Source: an uncultured Coriobacteriales bacterium (GTDB lineage: Bacteria; Actinomycetota; Coriobacteriia; Coriobacteriales; UMGS124). From it: a DNA stretch of 35,178 nt. Location: the NCBI GenBank assembly GCA_902464015.1, contig CABQHM010000034.1, positions 1 to 35,178 of the forward strand. Direction: 5' to 3'. Shown here one piece after another: positions 15,584 to 24,676 of the stretch (the stretch's first letter is position 1; each line of letters opens with the position of its first letter). The translations under genes and the position numbers were made by a program. Under the pieces are notes generated by a model. That model did no database searches and had not been told where the DNA came from. It was given only the letters and a program-made list of their open reading frames with translations.

Positions 15584-16918
15584 CTAGCCTCTCCCAAGAC
15601 CTGGCAGCTCGGGGCCCGCAAAGGCGAATGCCGCCATGTAGAGCGGCAGGGTGACCTTCTTCCCCGCCTTGCCGACGTTGACGTTGCCCAGTTTGTAACC
15701 TACCTCCACGGAGTCCTCTTCGAGCATGGCGTCCAACGAGGCCGATGCGCCCCTCTTGGCTTTTACCTCGATGGGGATGGCGGACCCGGGGCCGTCGATG
15801 AGGAACTCGATCTTCCTGTCGCCCTTGTCGTTCATCCAGTAGCGCAGTTTCCTGCCGGACTTTGCGAGCATGTCGGCTACGGCGTTCTCGTACAGGCCGC
15901 CCTTCATGGGGCCGGTGAGCGTGTCTTCTACGAGCGGTCCGGCGAGCTGCGGGCCGTACATTGCACACAACAGGCCTGGGTCACCCAGGTAAATGCGGAA
16001 GCGGTCGGCCCGCTCGTACGCGGCGAGGGGAAACGACGGCGTGCTCACGCAGTTGCACGGTCGCACCATCTCAGCGTCGATGAGCCAGTCCAGGGATGCG
16101 TCGAACTTTCTGGCGGTCCCGCCTTTCTCCACGATGCCGTATTGGAACTTCGTGTTCTCCTTGGCAAGCTGGCGCGGAATCGACTGGTAGCAAGCGCGCG
16201 CCTTCGCCCTGTCTCGGGACTCGGCATACTTGGCGATATCGTCGAGGTACGAGGCCAGTATCGACTCCTGTTCGGCATAGGCTGCCTGGAAATTATTCGA
16301 CTGGACAAAGCGTTCCACCACGGCGGGCATGCCGCCGACTGCCATATACTCCCGTAGGACTCGCAGCATTCGGGTGTTGATCTCCGCAGGCACGGCCTCA
16401 AGGCCCGCCGCGTATTCCAGCAGGGTCTTTCCGGTCGTGTCCGAGAAGCCTGTCGCCCAGAGGTACTCCTCGAAATCCAGGCCGTGCATGGTCAGCGTTT
16501 GCTCGTACCCCACCGGGATGGAAGGTACGTCCTTGTAGGAGATGCCCAGCAGCGACCCCGATGCGATGACGTCGATGGAGGGGTCTTGGGCGAGAAACTT
16601 GAGGGCCGCGCGAGCGTTGGGACATTCTTGGATTTCGTCGAGAAAGAGCAGCGTCTTGCCAGCGGGAAAGGAGACATTGGGGATGACCAGGCTCAGCCGT
16701 TTGAGGATTTCGGGAGACGACAGATCCGACTCAAAGGCTTGGCGTGCGGCGGGCTGCTCGATGAAGTTGACTTCGACAAAGCTCTCGTAGTCCTCTCGGC
16801 CGACCTCACGGACGATGTAAGTCTTTCCAACCTGTCGGGCACCCTTGATGAGCAGGCATTCTTCGCCTCTGCTTGCTCGCCATGCGCGTATCGTATCGGC
16901 CATCTTGCGACGCATCAT
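15584..16918 (-). CDS. AAA ATPase with C-terminal DUF4143
   Basis: A 444-residue protein of the AAA_14 + DUF4143 family. Walker A GARQVGKT is at residues 26-33, Walker B LLFLDEIQE at 90-98, and the C-terminal half carries the DUF4143 nuclease-like fold with FLIDGPGSAIPIEVKAKRG near residue 375. Many gut bacteria have several copies; their role is not settled. I take ATG 16918 as start (AGGGGG three bases before it; ATG 16915 also fits). Upstream in-frame TTG 16936 lies inside repeat array C. It converges with the flavoprotein transcript. The array immediately upstream suggests self-regulation or binding of the repeats by the product. Confidence 0.9.
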   Translation of the reverse strand: MMRRKMADTIRAWRASRGEECLLIKGARQVGKTYIVREVGREDYESFVEVNFIEQPAARQAFESDLSSPEILKRLSLVIPNVSFPAGKTLLFLDEIQECPNARAALKFLAQDPSIDVIASGSLLGISYKDVPSIPVGYEQTLTMHGLDFEEYLWATGFSDTTGKTLLEYAAGLEAVPAEINTRMLRVLREYMAVGGMPAVVERFVQSNNFQAAYAEQESILASYLDDIAKYAESRDRAKARACYQSIPRQLAKENTKFQYGIVEKGGTARKFDASLDWLIDAEMVRPCNCVSTPSFPLAAYERADRFRIYLGDPGLLCAMYGPQLAGPLVEDTLTGPMKGGLYENAVADMLAKSGRKLRYWMNDKGDRKIEFLIDGPGSAIPIEVKAKRGASASLDAMLEEDSVEVGYKLGNVNVGKAGKKVTLPLYMAAFAFAGPELPGLGRG

Positions 16919-16935
16919 GAACCCCCTTGCCTCCA

Positions 16936-17016
16936 ACTTGCAGATTTTCCAGGGTTATATTGCCCACAACTTGCAACTTTTCCAAGGAGATTCTTCCGCG
17001 AATTGCAGCTTTTCCA
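16936..17016. repeat. Repeat array C: three motifs in front of the ATPase gene
   Basis: TTGCAGATTTTCCA (16938), TTGCAACTTTTCCA (16971) and TTGCAGCTTTTCCA (17003) are spaced 33 and 32 bases. On the minus strand they read TGGAAAA-NN-TGCAA and end just before the ATPase ribosome site, so they would lie in its promoter or leader. Confidence 0.75.
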
Positions 17017-17034
17017 GAATGTGTCGATGTTTGC

Positions 17035-17747
17035 GGCCTTCCAGTCAGAGTTAGATGCCGCCTTTCGCGGGTCTGATTGAGGGTGGATGAGTACCTCGGT
17101 GGACTGAAAGATAGACTTCCCCATCTGCTCAAGAAGGTCGAGCGTTTCAGCGCAGTTTTTGGGTGACCTCATTCATCTTTCCCCTTTGGTTTTCTGGGGC
17201 GTGTCCCAAGAGGGTCCGAAGACGGGTCTGGTCCACTCAGCACGTTTCCTGGTCAATCGTGCTGAATGGACCTTTTTTCGGGCGATTTCGGGGTCTGAAA
17301 TGGTCCGTTTGGTACGGGTGGTTCGACGAACGTGTCAAACGGGCCATTCGAAGAGGGCTGATTCTGATTCCGGCATGGTTTTGCCTGTGCCGGGCAGTCG
17401 GATCGGTCAGCTGCCAGAGCAAAGCAGGCCAGCGCTCGCATGGCATTCCCGCGTAATCGCGCAGCTTGCCTGCCAGTCGGGGGAACAACTGCCTGACCAA
17501 CTATCGATTATCGACAGTTGGTCGTTAGCCTTGTCGCACAAATTGCGTTGGTGGGGGATAATGCATCAATCTGCCAGCTCTTTTGCCGTCACAGCAAGCG
17601 TCACTTCAGATCCTGTGAAGTATCGGAATCCGTGATTTTCCTTTCTTCGACCGCTTGCCAGAATAGTTGGCGAGCAGGGGAGGGGTCGGGTGAATGAATA
17701 CCCGCCCTCCGAAAACGTGTTCCAGAGAACAAGGAAGGATTGCCATC
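17035..17747. other. Gene-free stretch with inverted repeats
   Basis: I see no supported gene here. On the minus strand about 17050-17150 has a short coding-like run (ETLDLLEQMGKSIFQSTEV) that may be a relic, broken by stops. Besides the terminator at 17230, there is an inverted repeat 17302-17311 with 17336-17345 (GGTCCGTTTG/CAAACGGGCC). The segment 17500-17740 shows only an AAGGAAGG ribosome site for the next gene. Confidence 0.45.
17230..17278 (+). terminator. Hairpin with T run
   Basis: Arms 17230-17244 and 17258-17272 pair with one mismatch, 13-base loop, followed by six T (17273-17278). It is a good Rho-independent terminator on the plus strand, but no plus-strand gene precedes it for almost 2 kb, so it may end a lost gene or an unannotated RNA. 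Confidence 0.6.
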
Positions 17748-18512
17748 ATGCATACCATGACCCGTCGCAACCTCATTGCCGCCGCCGCTGGTTCGGCCGC
17801 CGTTGCCGTTGCCAATGCCGGTATCGCCCTTGCCGAGGAGTCCTCGGCGTTGAACCCCGGCACCTACACGGTGACTGTCGACAGCATCAAGGGCGTCATG
17901 ACCGTTGCCGTGAGCTTCTCCGAGTCCGCCATCACCGACGTGCACGTGCTCGAGTGCAACGACAGCGAGGTCATCAAGGACGTTGCCATCGCCAGTGTGT
18001 CTGCCCGCATCGTTGAGCAGCAGAACATCGAGGTCGACGGCGCAACCGGCGCAACGTTTACCTCGCTTGCCCTGAAGAACGCCGTCAGCCAGGCCATCGA
18101 GCTCGCTGGCGGTGACGTTGCGGCTTTCGAGAAGGGGTCCGACGCCGTCGCGGAGAAAGCCCAGGGAGAAACTGAGGAGTTTGACCTGGTAGTCATCGGT
18201 GCCGGTGCGGCCGGTCTCTCTGCTGCCATCACCGCCGCGCGCGAGGAGGTTGCGCCCAGCGTGCTGCTGCTCGAGAAGCAGGCATTTGTGGGCGGCTGCT
18301 ACCGTGTGTGCGGTGGCGGCATGTGGGCCATGGGTGCCCCCATCAACGAGTGGGTCGGTCAGGACTGCACGACCGAGGAGCTCGTGAAGTTCATGCAGGG
18401 CCGCTCCGGCGACAACGAGATCGACGCCGAGCTGTGGGGCAACATCCATGACATCTCGTCCGATGTCTTCATGTACATGATCGAGCAGGGCGTGGCAGTC
18501 AACCCTCTCACC
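17748..18512 (+). pseudogene. FMN-binding/FAD flavoprotein reductase, cut off by an IS110 fragment
   Basis: The first 255 codons of an exported flavocytochrome-like reductase. There is a Tat signal (MTRRNLIAAA, arginines 6-7, cleavage near ALA 27-29), then an FMN-binding domain (about 38-118) with the covalent flavinylation motif DGATGAT at 97-103, where ApbE would attach FMN to Thr103, and GAGAAG at 151-156 for FAD. The family then continues for about 300 residues, but at 18513 the sequence becomes the reversed 5' end of an IS110 element. The frame runs on through it to 18905 as meaningless residues. AAGGAAGG is nine bases before ATG 17748. The catalytic C-terminus is absent, so the product cannot be an active reductase. 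Confidence 0.8.
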
Positions 18513-18905
18513 TGGGTGGCTATCGGCGCCACGCGCGTGTCGCCGCCGGAGAGCATGCGCGCCGGCGTGAAGCCGGTGCAGCCCGCCTCGTACCGGCCCA
18601 TGCGCGGCCCGGGGAAGGACGACATCCACGAGGCGGCCTCGGCGTATGGCGAGACCCCCGGGAAGGTCCCGGTGGCGGTCTCGCCGGTCTCCACGACTAT
18701 CGCGCAGACGGTGGCGGTCCTGGCGTGGCTGTCGATGCCGAAGACGGCAGAGTACTCAGACATGGGGGCCTCCCGCCCGTGGGGTGTGGGCAGGAGGGCC
18801 AGCCGCCGATTGTGGTGGGAGACATTCTGGACCGCCTGCCGCGACCTTTCCAGGGCCGGAGGGCGGGAGACTCCCACGCGATTAAGTTCGCGTCATATCG
18901 TCTAG
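18513..18905 (-). mobile_element. IS110-family element, 5'-end fragment (left copy)
   Basis: These 393 bases are the exact reverse complement of 34786-35178. On the minus strand they hold about 142 bases of non-coding leader and the first 83 codons of an IS110-type transposase (start ATG at 18763, SEYSAVFGIDSHARTATVC). The fragment ends abruptly at the flavoprotein junction, so the transposase is cut before its later catalytic residues. There are no terminal inverted repeats, as usual for IS110. The shared edge begins with CTAG. Confidence 0.85.
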
Positions 18906-19034
18906 GAGGACCTCGGTGGGGGAGATGTTCAGGAGCGCGGCGACGGTCTCGACCAGGTTGGGCCCTTGGGCGATGCCCTCTGCGGCATGGATGTTCACCC
19001 AGTACGAGACGGCTTCAGAAGCCCGCCGAGACAT
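18882..19034 (-). pseudogene. Possible gene fragment ended by the IS junction
   Basis: A minus-strand frame of 50 codons, SRRASEAVSYWVNIHAAEGI through NLVETVAALLNISPTEVLL, with coding-like composition; its last codons and TAA come from the IS edge. It looks like the N-terminal part of a small helical protein cut by the insertion, but I see no ribosome site and no family. Confidence 0.25.
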
Positions 19035-19108
19035 GTGTTTCGTGGGCCATCTTTGATCAAGGGCCGGGCTTCGTGCGTTGATCGAAAAAACAGGTCGTTG
19101 GGGAGCCT

Positions 19109-19135
19109 GCAATGGGATTATTGCTGTAGAATCCC
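19109..19135 (+). promoter_or_regulatory. Candidate promoter/operator region of the BREX-like operon
   Basis: Two overlapping dyads, GCAAT-N6-ATTGC (19109-19124) and GGGATT-N10-AATCCC (19114-19135), surround TAGAAT (19127-19132), a plausible -10 box about 45 bases before the start codon at 19174. No good -35 box is present, which would fit a regulated promoter. Confidence 0.3.
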
Positions 19136-19173
19136 AAAAGCTACAGAAGAGGACAGGGCTGAGGAAGGTTTCC

Positions 19174-22100
19174 ATGGGCTTGCGGAGAATGTTTGCTGAC
19201 ATGTTTGCGGCACGGCACCGCCCAAGCTTCCATGGTGGCAACATAACACGAAGCGATGACCTTTCCCAGTTCTTTGATGAGGACGATGCATATGGGGGGA
19301 CCCGGGAACCTCTCACTGCAGAAGTGCCACTCGATGGACAGGTTACGTCTGCCCTGGAAAGCGTCGATGCGAATCTGGCAGCGGACGGGCCATTGATGAC
19401 AGAACCCAATCTGACAGACGACGCAAATGGAGACAAAGGCAATCCTACCGACGAAGCTATGAAGATTGACGAGGAAAGGAGCCCCGCTGATGTGGGGTGC
19501 CAACCTGTTGCGTATGCGGAAGTCTCGGAAGCGAAAAGCGACGAATTATATTTGAACTCTGCCGTTGCTATGGGGCCGGTTTTTGACAAGCTCCAGGACC
19601 ACGGGGATATATCGAACCGCGTGGCGTGTGCGGCGTCCAACAACGCGGGCTTTGTGTCAGGGGAAAAGACGCGCGCTGAGGCCGCCGACTCTGTCGTGTC
19701 TGACTCAAATGAGGCAATCCCCCACTTACTCCCGAAATGCGGGGGGGGGGGCTCCAAGTGATCAAGATGGCGCAGAGGGTTCGGTAGACGAACCATTTAT
19801 GAACGACCCTGTCGGGTTCGTATGCTGGCTCCTTGCGGAGAAGATTAAGCCGACGAGGTTCTGGGCAGAACTGTATGCCCAGGCAATCGGCAAGGTTGAG
19901 GCATTTGCAAAAGAGCGCGGGCTCAATGCAAGTTGCTTCTATGGTAATGCAGACGAGAAATCTGTTGAGGCACAGATAAGGCTCCTCTTAAAGAGCGAGG
20001 CCTTTGTTGCATATGACGCCCGATGGGATAAAAGGTTCACGCAGGCCCTTGCGTGTTTTCTGATGTTTATCAAGGTCGGGCGAGTGGCGGGAAGGCTGGT
20101 GCCAGAGGACATCAACCGGTTGAAGCAGCCAAAACCGCTCGCTGAGCTTATGGCCCATGAGGCTTGGGGTGAAGCACCCGATAGTGAACGGTCATGGACT
20201 GGGAAGCCGCAAATCGAACTTTATCAAGGCGAGAACCAGAACGAGAAACATCAACCCAATCAGCCGCAACTCGACGAAGACCAAGTTGCTCAATCCCAAA
20301 CTAATGGCTCGCAAAGCAACGAGCCTGCGCGGCGGACAATCGTGCCGGAGGAACTGGTGCCGCAAGTTCCCTCCTATAACGTTGAAAAGGCGGAAGCTCG
20401 CATTTTTTCAAACGACCCCGACGGCTTTAAAAAGTGGCTTGTGAAGGAAGGAATCACCTCCTCGCTCGCAGAAGCAAAGATATGTGCGGAGGAAGTATGC
20501 TTCGCCGAGGACTTTGTGGCCGGCACTGCTTTTCAGGGTTTTAAGCTCTATGGGGCCGATGATGCAAAGACTCTTGAGTTTCGTATCAACACACTGCTTA
20601 AAAAGCCGCTTTTTGCATCGTATAACGCGCGCTGTGGCGGTACCCCGCGTTGGGCGCTTCGCTGTTTTCTGGCGTTTATCCAGGCGGCGCGCGTGTCGGG
20701 CTTTCTGATGCCATCGGAGATCGAGCAGCTCAAGCGCGCAAAAACGATAGGCGCCACATCCGCACGCTCTTCTCAGACCATGCGGACTGCTCCACAGCCG
20801 AGAAAGACACCGGCACGGGCGGCGCGTTCTGCGCGATCTGCTCAAGCGGCCAAGACAAGCAAATCCGTTGGGCCAGATAAGCCTGCCACACCCGCTGCAC
20901 CCGTCAAGCAAACCGTGCCCGTCAGGCCCGCCAAGTCGGTCCTGCCCGCCAGACCGGCCGCACCCGCCAAGCCCGTCTCCGCTGAGCAAAAACGCCGCGA
21001 TCAGATAGCAAAGCTGGTTGCAGACGGTTTCCCAAACGGCGTGCGTGCCGATTCAATCATTGACCGCAATAGGATTAAGCGCCTGTACCAGGAGCGTTAT
21101 AGTGCGGCTGAGCCTCTGAGCGACGAGATGATCGCTTCGGTTTTGGCTGCGCGCGGGTTTGTGTACAACGGCAAAACGTACATGCTTTCCGAGGATGCGG
21201 AGCAACGTCTGCGCACCAGATGCGCCTCCCTTGTGTCGGGCGGGCAGAACATGCTCTTCTATGAGGAACTCTACAAAGCCCATGAGCAGGAGTATGCCCA
21301 AGACAAGATATTCTCCGCTGATGCGTTGCACTGCGCCCTGCAGTCCATCGATGCGGAGCTGTTCTTTTTCAAGAACTACTGCTCCTCTGAATCTGGAATC
21401 ACGGTTGAAAGCGAGTTGCTGAGGGCATTTGGCGACGACACCGTGTTGTCCATCAGTGAGTTGCGCAATCGGTTGCCGTATATCCCGGAGGATGAGATGA
21501 AACAGGCGTTTCTACACAGTGAAGCTTTCGTCTGGGTTCGTCAGGGACAGTATGCACGGCTCGACGGGGTTGAGATCGACCCGACGGAAGTGGAGAAAGC
21601 ACGCCAGGTAATCGAGGACTCCCTTTCCCGCGATGGTTTTGCCTCGCTGGTAAATGTTTGCATCGACCGAACGCTTGAGGACAATCCCGGCCTGTCGGAA
21701 AGCGCCGCCCGCAATGCTCTGTACGCGAAGTATCTGGCGAGTGTATACGGCAAGAAGAGGGGATCGGTCATCACCCGTCGCGGGGACCACTCCTCCACCA
21801 CTGACATCATGCGATCTTGGTGTCGCGCGCATGACGAACTGACGTTGGAGGAAATGGACGACTTCGAGCAGGACTTCCTCGGACGTGTCGACACGGTCCT
21901 GCTTGAGGTTGCCTTTGACACTATGCTGCGGATAGATGCCGGTCGCTTTGCTGCAGACTCGGTCGCGCATTTTGACGTTCAAGCCGTGGACGAGGCGATT
22001 GCGCTGTTTGTGAGCGACGGCATCGTCCCTGTTGCGTCGGTCACAAGTTTCAGCTCATTCCCTGACGCCGGCTTGCCGTGGACTCCGTACCTGCTTGAGA

Positions 22101-22363
22101 GCTTCGTACATCGGTATAGCCTCCGCTATCAGATTGACGGTGGGCCAACCAGGAGCCTGAGTGTTGGTGCGATATATCCCAAGAGCTTGAAGTTCAAGGA
22201 TTACGGCGAGCTCTTATCGCATGTGCTTGCGGACAGTGGGATTGATTTGGAGGAGAGGTCGGCGGGCGATTACTTGGTGAATAAAGGGTTTGTCGCGCGC
22301 CGATCAAAGCTTGTGAGGCAGGCGTCCGTTCAGGCCCGCAAGATTCGAGACATGAGGAAATAA
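19174..22363 (+). CDS. Large unrecognised BREX-associated protein, frame broken at an 11-G tract
   Basis: ATG 19174 has GAGGAAGG six bases upstream. As sequenced, the frame stops at 19759-19761 after 195 residues, just past eleven G at 19741-19751. The next frame is open from 19565 to 22363. With ten G the two join into 1062 residues. The N-terminal 190 residues are acidic and low in complexity. Two copies of a domain of about 100 residues follow (NDPVGFVCWLLAEKI ... and NDPDGFKKWLVKEGI ..., each ending in a FLxFIxxxRVxGxLxPxxIxxLKxxK helix pair). Then comes an Ala/Pro/Lys linker, then about 450 residues resembling stacked winged-helix modules. I see no methyltransferase, nuclease or ATPase motif. 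Being first in the operon, three bases before brxP, it probably belongs to the system. Confidence 0.75.
19741..19751 (+). repeat. Poly-G tract (11 G), candidate phase-variation switch
   Basis: Eleven consecutive G inside the first gene of the BREX-like operon. At 11 the gene terminates 10 bases downstream; at 10 or 13 it would be read through. Slipped-strand mispairing at such runs is a known on/off mechanism. A homopolymer sequencing error is the alternative. Confidence 0.95.
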
Positions 22364-22366
22364 CGC

Positions 22367-24667
22367 GTGTACGATTATGCCTATGACGCGCAAACTGGTG
22401 GCATTGTTTTAAGCGACCGGATGACGCAGCTGTCAAACGAGCCCCGCCCTGTGTATGCGCCCGAGATGCGCCTGCTCGGCATGGACCGACATTGGATTTT
22501 CGCAGCTCAAGACGATGTGCCCTACCTGTGGGCCGAGGCGAACAACTACCTCTACCATGGCGTCAAAGTCGCGAAAATCAAAGGCGGCTCGCTTGTTGAG
22601 GCACCTGTTCTTGAACTGGTGATGAGCGAGGCGGGTGAAGACGGCCGGCCCGTTCCCGTGGTGCCTGTCGGCACCGTGCTCGAACAAGTTGATATCCCTG
22701 CCATGCTTGACAAGAACCGACAGCTTCTGGCGATTCTTGAGCAGATTACCGTCAAACGGATATATGACTACTACATCAAGCACAAGGAGAGTCTCGACTG
22801 TTTTCATGTGGCGTTTTCCGGCGGCAAAGACAGCATGGTCTTGCTGGAACTCGTAAAGAAGGCTTTGCCGCACAATGCGTTCACGGTGCTTTTCGGCGAC
22901 ACGGGCATGGAGTTTCCCGACACGTACCGCGCAGTGGACAAGGTTGAATCGCGCTGCAAGGAAGAGGGCATCGGGTTTTATCGCGCTCAAAGCCATCTCG
23001 ACCCGATGGACTCCTGGCACCTGTTTGGCCCTCCTTCGAACGTCTTGCGTTGGTGCTGCACGGTGCATAAGGCCGCCCCGCAGACACTCAAGATGCGCGA
23101 GCTTTTGGGGAAAGGCGACTATGTGGGAGCCGACTTCGTTGGCGTTCGTGCCCAGGAGAGCCTGCGCCGCTCTACATATGAGTTTGAAAACTATGGTAAG
23201 AAACAGCGAGGCCAGTATTCGCTCAACCCGATTCTCGACTGGTCGTCGGCCGAGGTATGGCTCTACATCTATGCGAACGGTCTTGTGGTCAACGATGCCT
23301 ACAAAAAGGGCAACTCACGTGCCGGTTGCCTGCTGTGCCCCATGGGCGGCGGGAAGGCCGACTATTTTCGCCGTGCGGCGTATGGAGAGGATATTGAGCG
23401 CTACACCGACGCCATCCGCGACACAATCGAAGACGCGTCAATCGACACATATATAACCAACGGCGGCTGGGTAGGGAGACGCAACGGGCGCGACATCCGG
23501 GGCAATGTGTCTAACTACACCGAGAAAGTCAAGGCAGACAAGCTCGTCATAACGGTCGCCCACCCTCTCACCTCCTGGTCGGAATGGATGAAAACGGTGG
23601 CTGACGTGCCGCCTTCGCTTTGCGTCGAGTGCCAGGGGGAATCCCTCGTTGCGTGTATGCCTGCCGAGCTTGATAAGACTCCCGTCGCCCGCCAAGTCAA
23701 GCAGGTCTTTCATAAGGTCGCTTATTGCAAGGCTTGCCGCGTGTGCGAGGCGAACTGCCCCCATGGATGCATCAGCTTTACGAGAGACGGCCTGCGTGTG
23801 GCCGACTCATGCGTGAAATGCGGCCAGTGCCGCGCCGTTGAAGACGGTTGCCTGCTCTACCACTCTCTGCAACTTCCCAAGAACGGAGGAAGAGTCATGA
23901 AAAAGAGCCTCAACAGTTTTGCCGACCATGCCCCTAAGCCCGAGTGGGTGCAGGAGTTTTACGAAGCCGGTGACGACTTTTTTGAGAACAATACGCTTGG
24001 CCCCAACCAGCTCAGCGTGTTCAAACGCTTTCTTAACGACGCGGGGCTTGCCGAGAAAAACAAGACGACGGATTTCATGCGCCTGACAAAGGACCTCGGT
24101 TGGGATTCCGAGACGACGTGGGGCCTTATTTTAGTGAACCTCGCCTATTCAAATCCCCAAGTCAGGTGGTATGTAGACAACATGCCGATTGGTGAGCGCT
24201 TCCCTCGTGCCTATTTGGAGGAAAAACTGCAGGGCGAGGGGCTCAGCGCGAAGGACGCCAAGTCCGTTGCGAAGGCGTTCGCCCGCCTCTGTGGGCTGCC
24301 TTTGGGAACTGCGCTCGGTTTCGGCACCGTGGAGATGAAGGGCAGGGTCTTGGATGCGCTCGTCCGCGGCAAGTCCTCCGTGCACGATGACCGCGTTGTG
24401 CTCTATGCGTTGTACCGCTTTGCGGAGGCATGCGACGGCTATTACCAATTCACGCTGTCGCGCTTGCTCGATGAAACGGTGGTTTCCGAGGGAATCTGCC
24501 TGTCGAGGTTGTTTGGTTGCTTGCCCGACGAACTGGAACGCACCGTGCGCGGCCTCTCCGCGTCGCGCCCGGATTTCATCTATGCAACGTTCACCCATGG
24601 TTCGGAAAAGGTGCAGCTACGCGAGGACAAGACCGCACTCGATGTACTGGCCCTGTTCTCTGAGTAG
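22367..24667 (+). CDS. brxP: BrxP-like PAPS-reductase family protein with ferredoxin and DUF4007 domains
   Basis: A 766-residue protein. After an N-terminal domain of about 130 residues comes a PP-loop ATP pyrophosphatase/PAPS reductase domain with SGGKDS at 151-156, FGDTGMEFPDT, RWCCTVHK and GCLLCPMGG. Residues about 453-500 hold two ferredoxin-type Cys clusters (CKACRVCEANCP and CVKCGQC) for 4Fe-4S binding. The rest resembles DUF4007. The PP-loop part is related to DndC, which activates the DNA backbone for sulfur insertion; BREX type 4 is defined by this protein in place of PglX. Start GTG 22367 is three bases after the preceding stop. Nine bases separate it from brxC. Confidence 0.88.
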   Translation: MYDYAYDAQTGGIVLSDRMTQLSNEPRPVYAPEMRLLGMDRHWIFAAQDDVPYLWAEANNYLYHGVKVAKIKGGSLVEAPVLELVMSEAGEDGRPVPVVPVGTVLEQVDIPAMLDKNRQLLAILEQITVKRIYDYYIKHKESLDCFHVAFSGGKDSMVLLELVKKALPHNAFTVLFGDTGMEFPDTYRAVDKVESRCKEEGIGFYRAQSHLDPMDSWHLFGPPSNVLRWCCTVHKAAPQTLKMRELLGKGDYVGADFVGVRAQESLRRSTYEFENYGKKQRGQYSLNPILDWSSAEVWLYIYANGLVVNDAYKKGNSRAGCLLCPMGGGKADYFRRAAYGEDIERYTDAIRDTIEDASIDTYITNGGWVGRRNGRDIRGNVSNYTEKVKADKLVITVAHPLTSWSEWMKTVADVPPSLCVECQGESLVACMPAELDKTPVARQVKQVFHKVAYCKACRVCEANCPHGCISFTRDGLRVADSCVKCGQCRAVEDGCLLYHSLQLPKNGGRVMKKSLNSFADHAPKPEWVQEFYEAGDDFFENNTLGPNQLSVFKRFLNDAGLAEKNKTTDFMRLTKDLGWDSETTWGLILVNLAYSNPQVRWYVDNMPIGERFPRAYLEEKLQGEGLSAKDAKSVAKAFARLCGLPLGTALGFGTVEMKGRVLDALVRGKSSVHDDRVVLYALYRFAEACDGYYQFTLSRLLDETVVSEGICLSRLFGCLPDELERTVRGLSASRPDFIYATFTHGSEKVQLREDKTALDVLALFSE

Positions 24668-24676
24668 GAGGCGACG

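Noticed and set aside
18882..19796. Minus-strand frame of 304 codons over the IS edge and first BREX-island gene
   Set aside because: Most of it is antisense to the gene starting at 19174; only the part right of the IS edge (to 19034) looks possibly coding and is listed separately.
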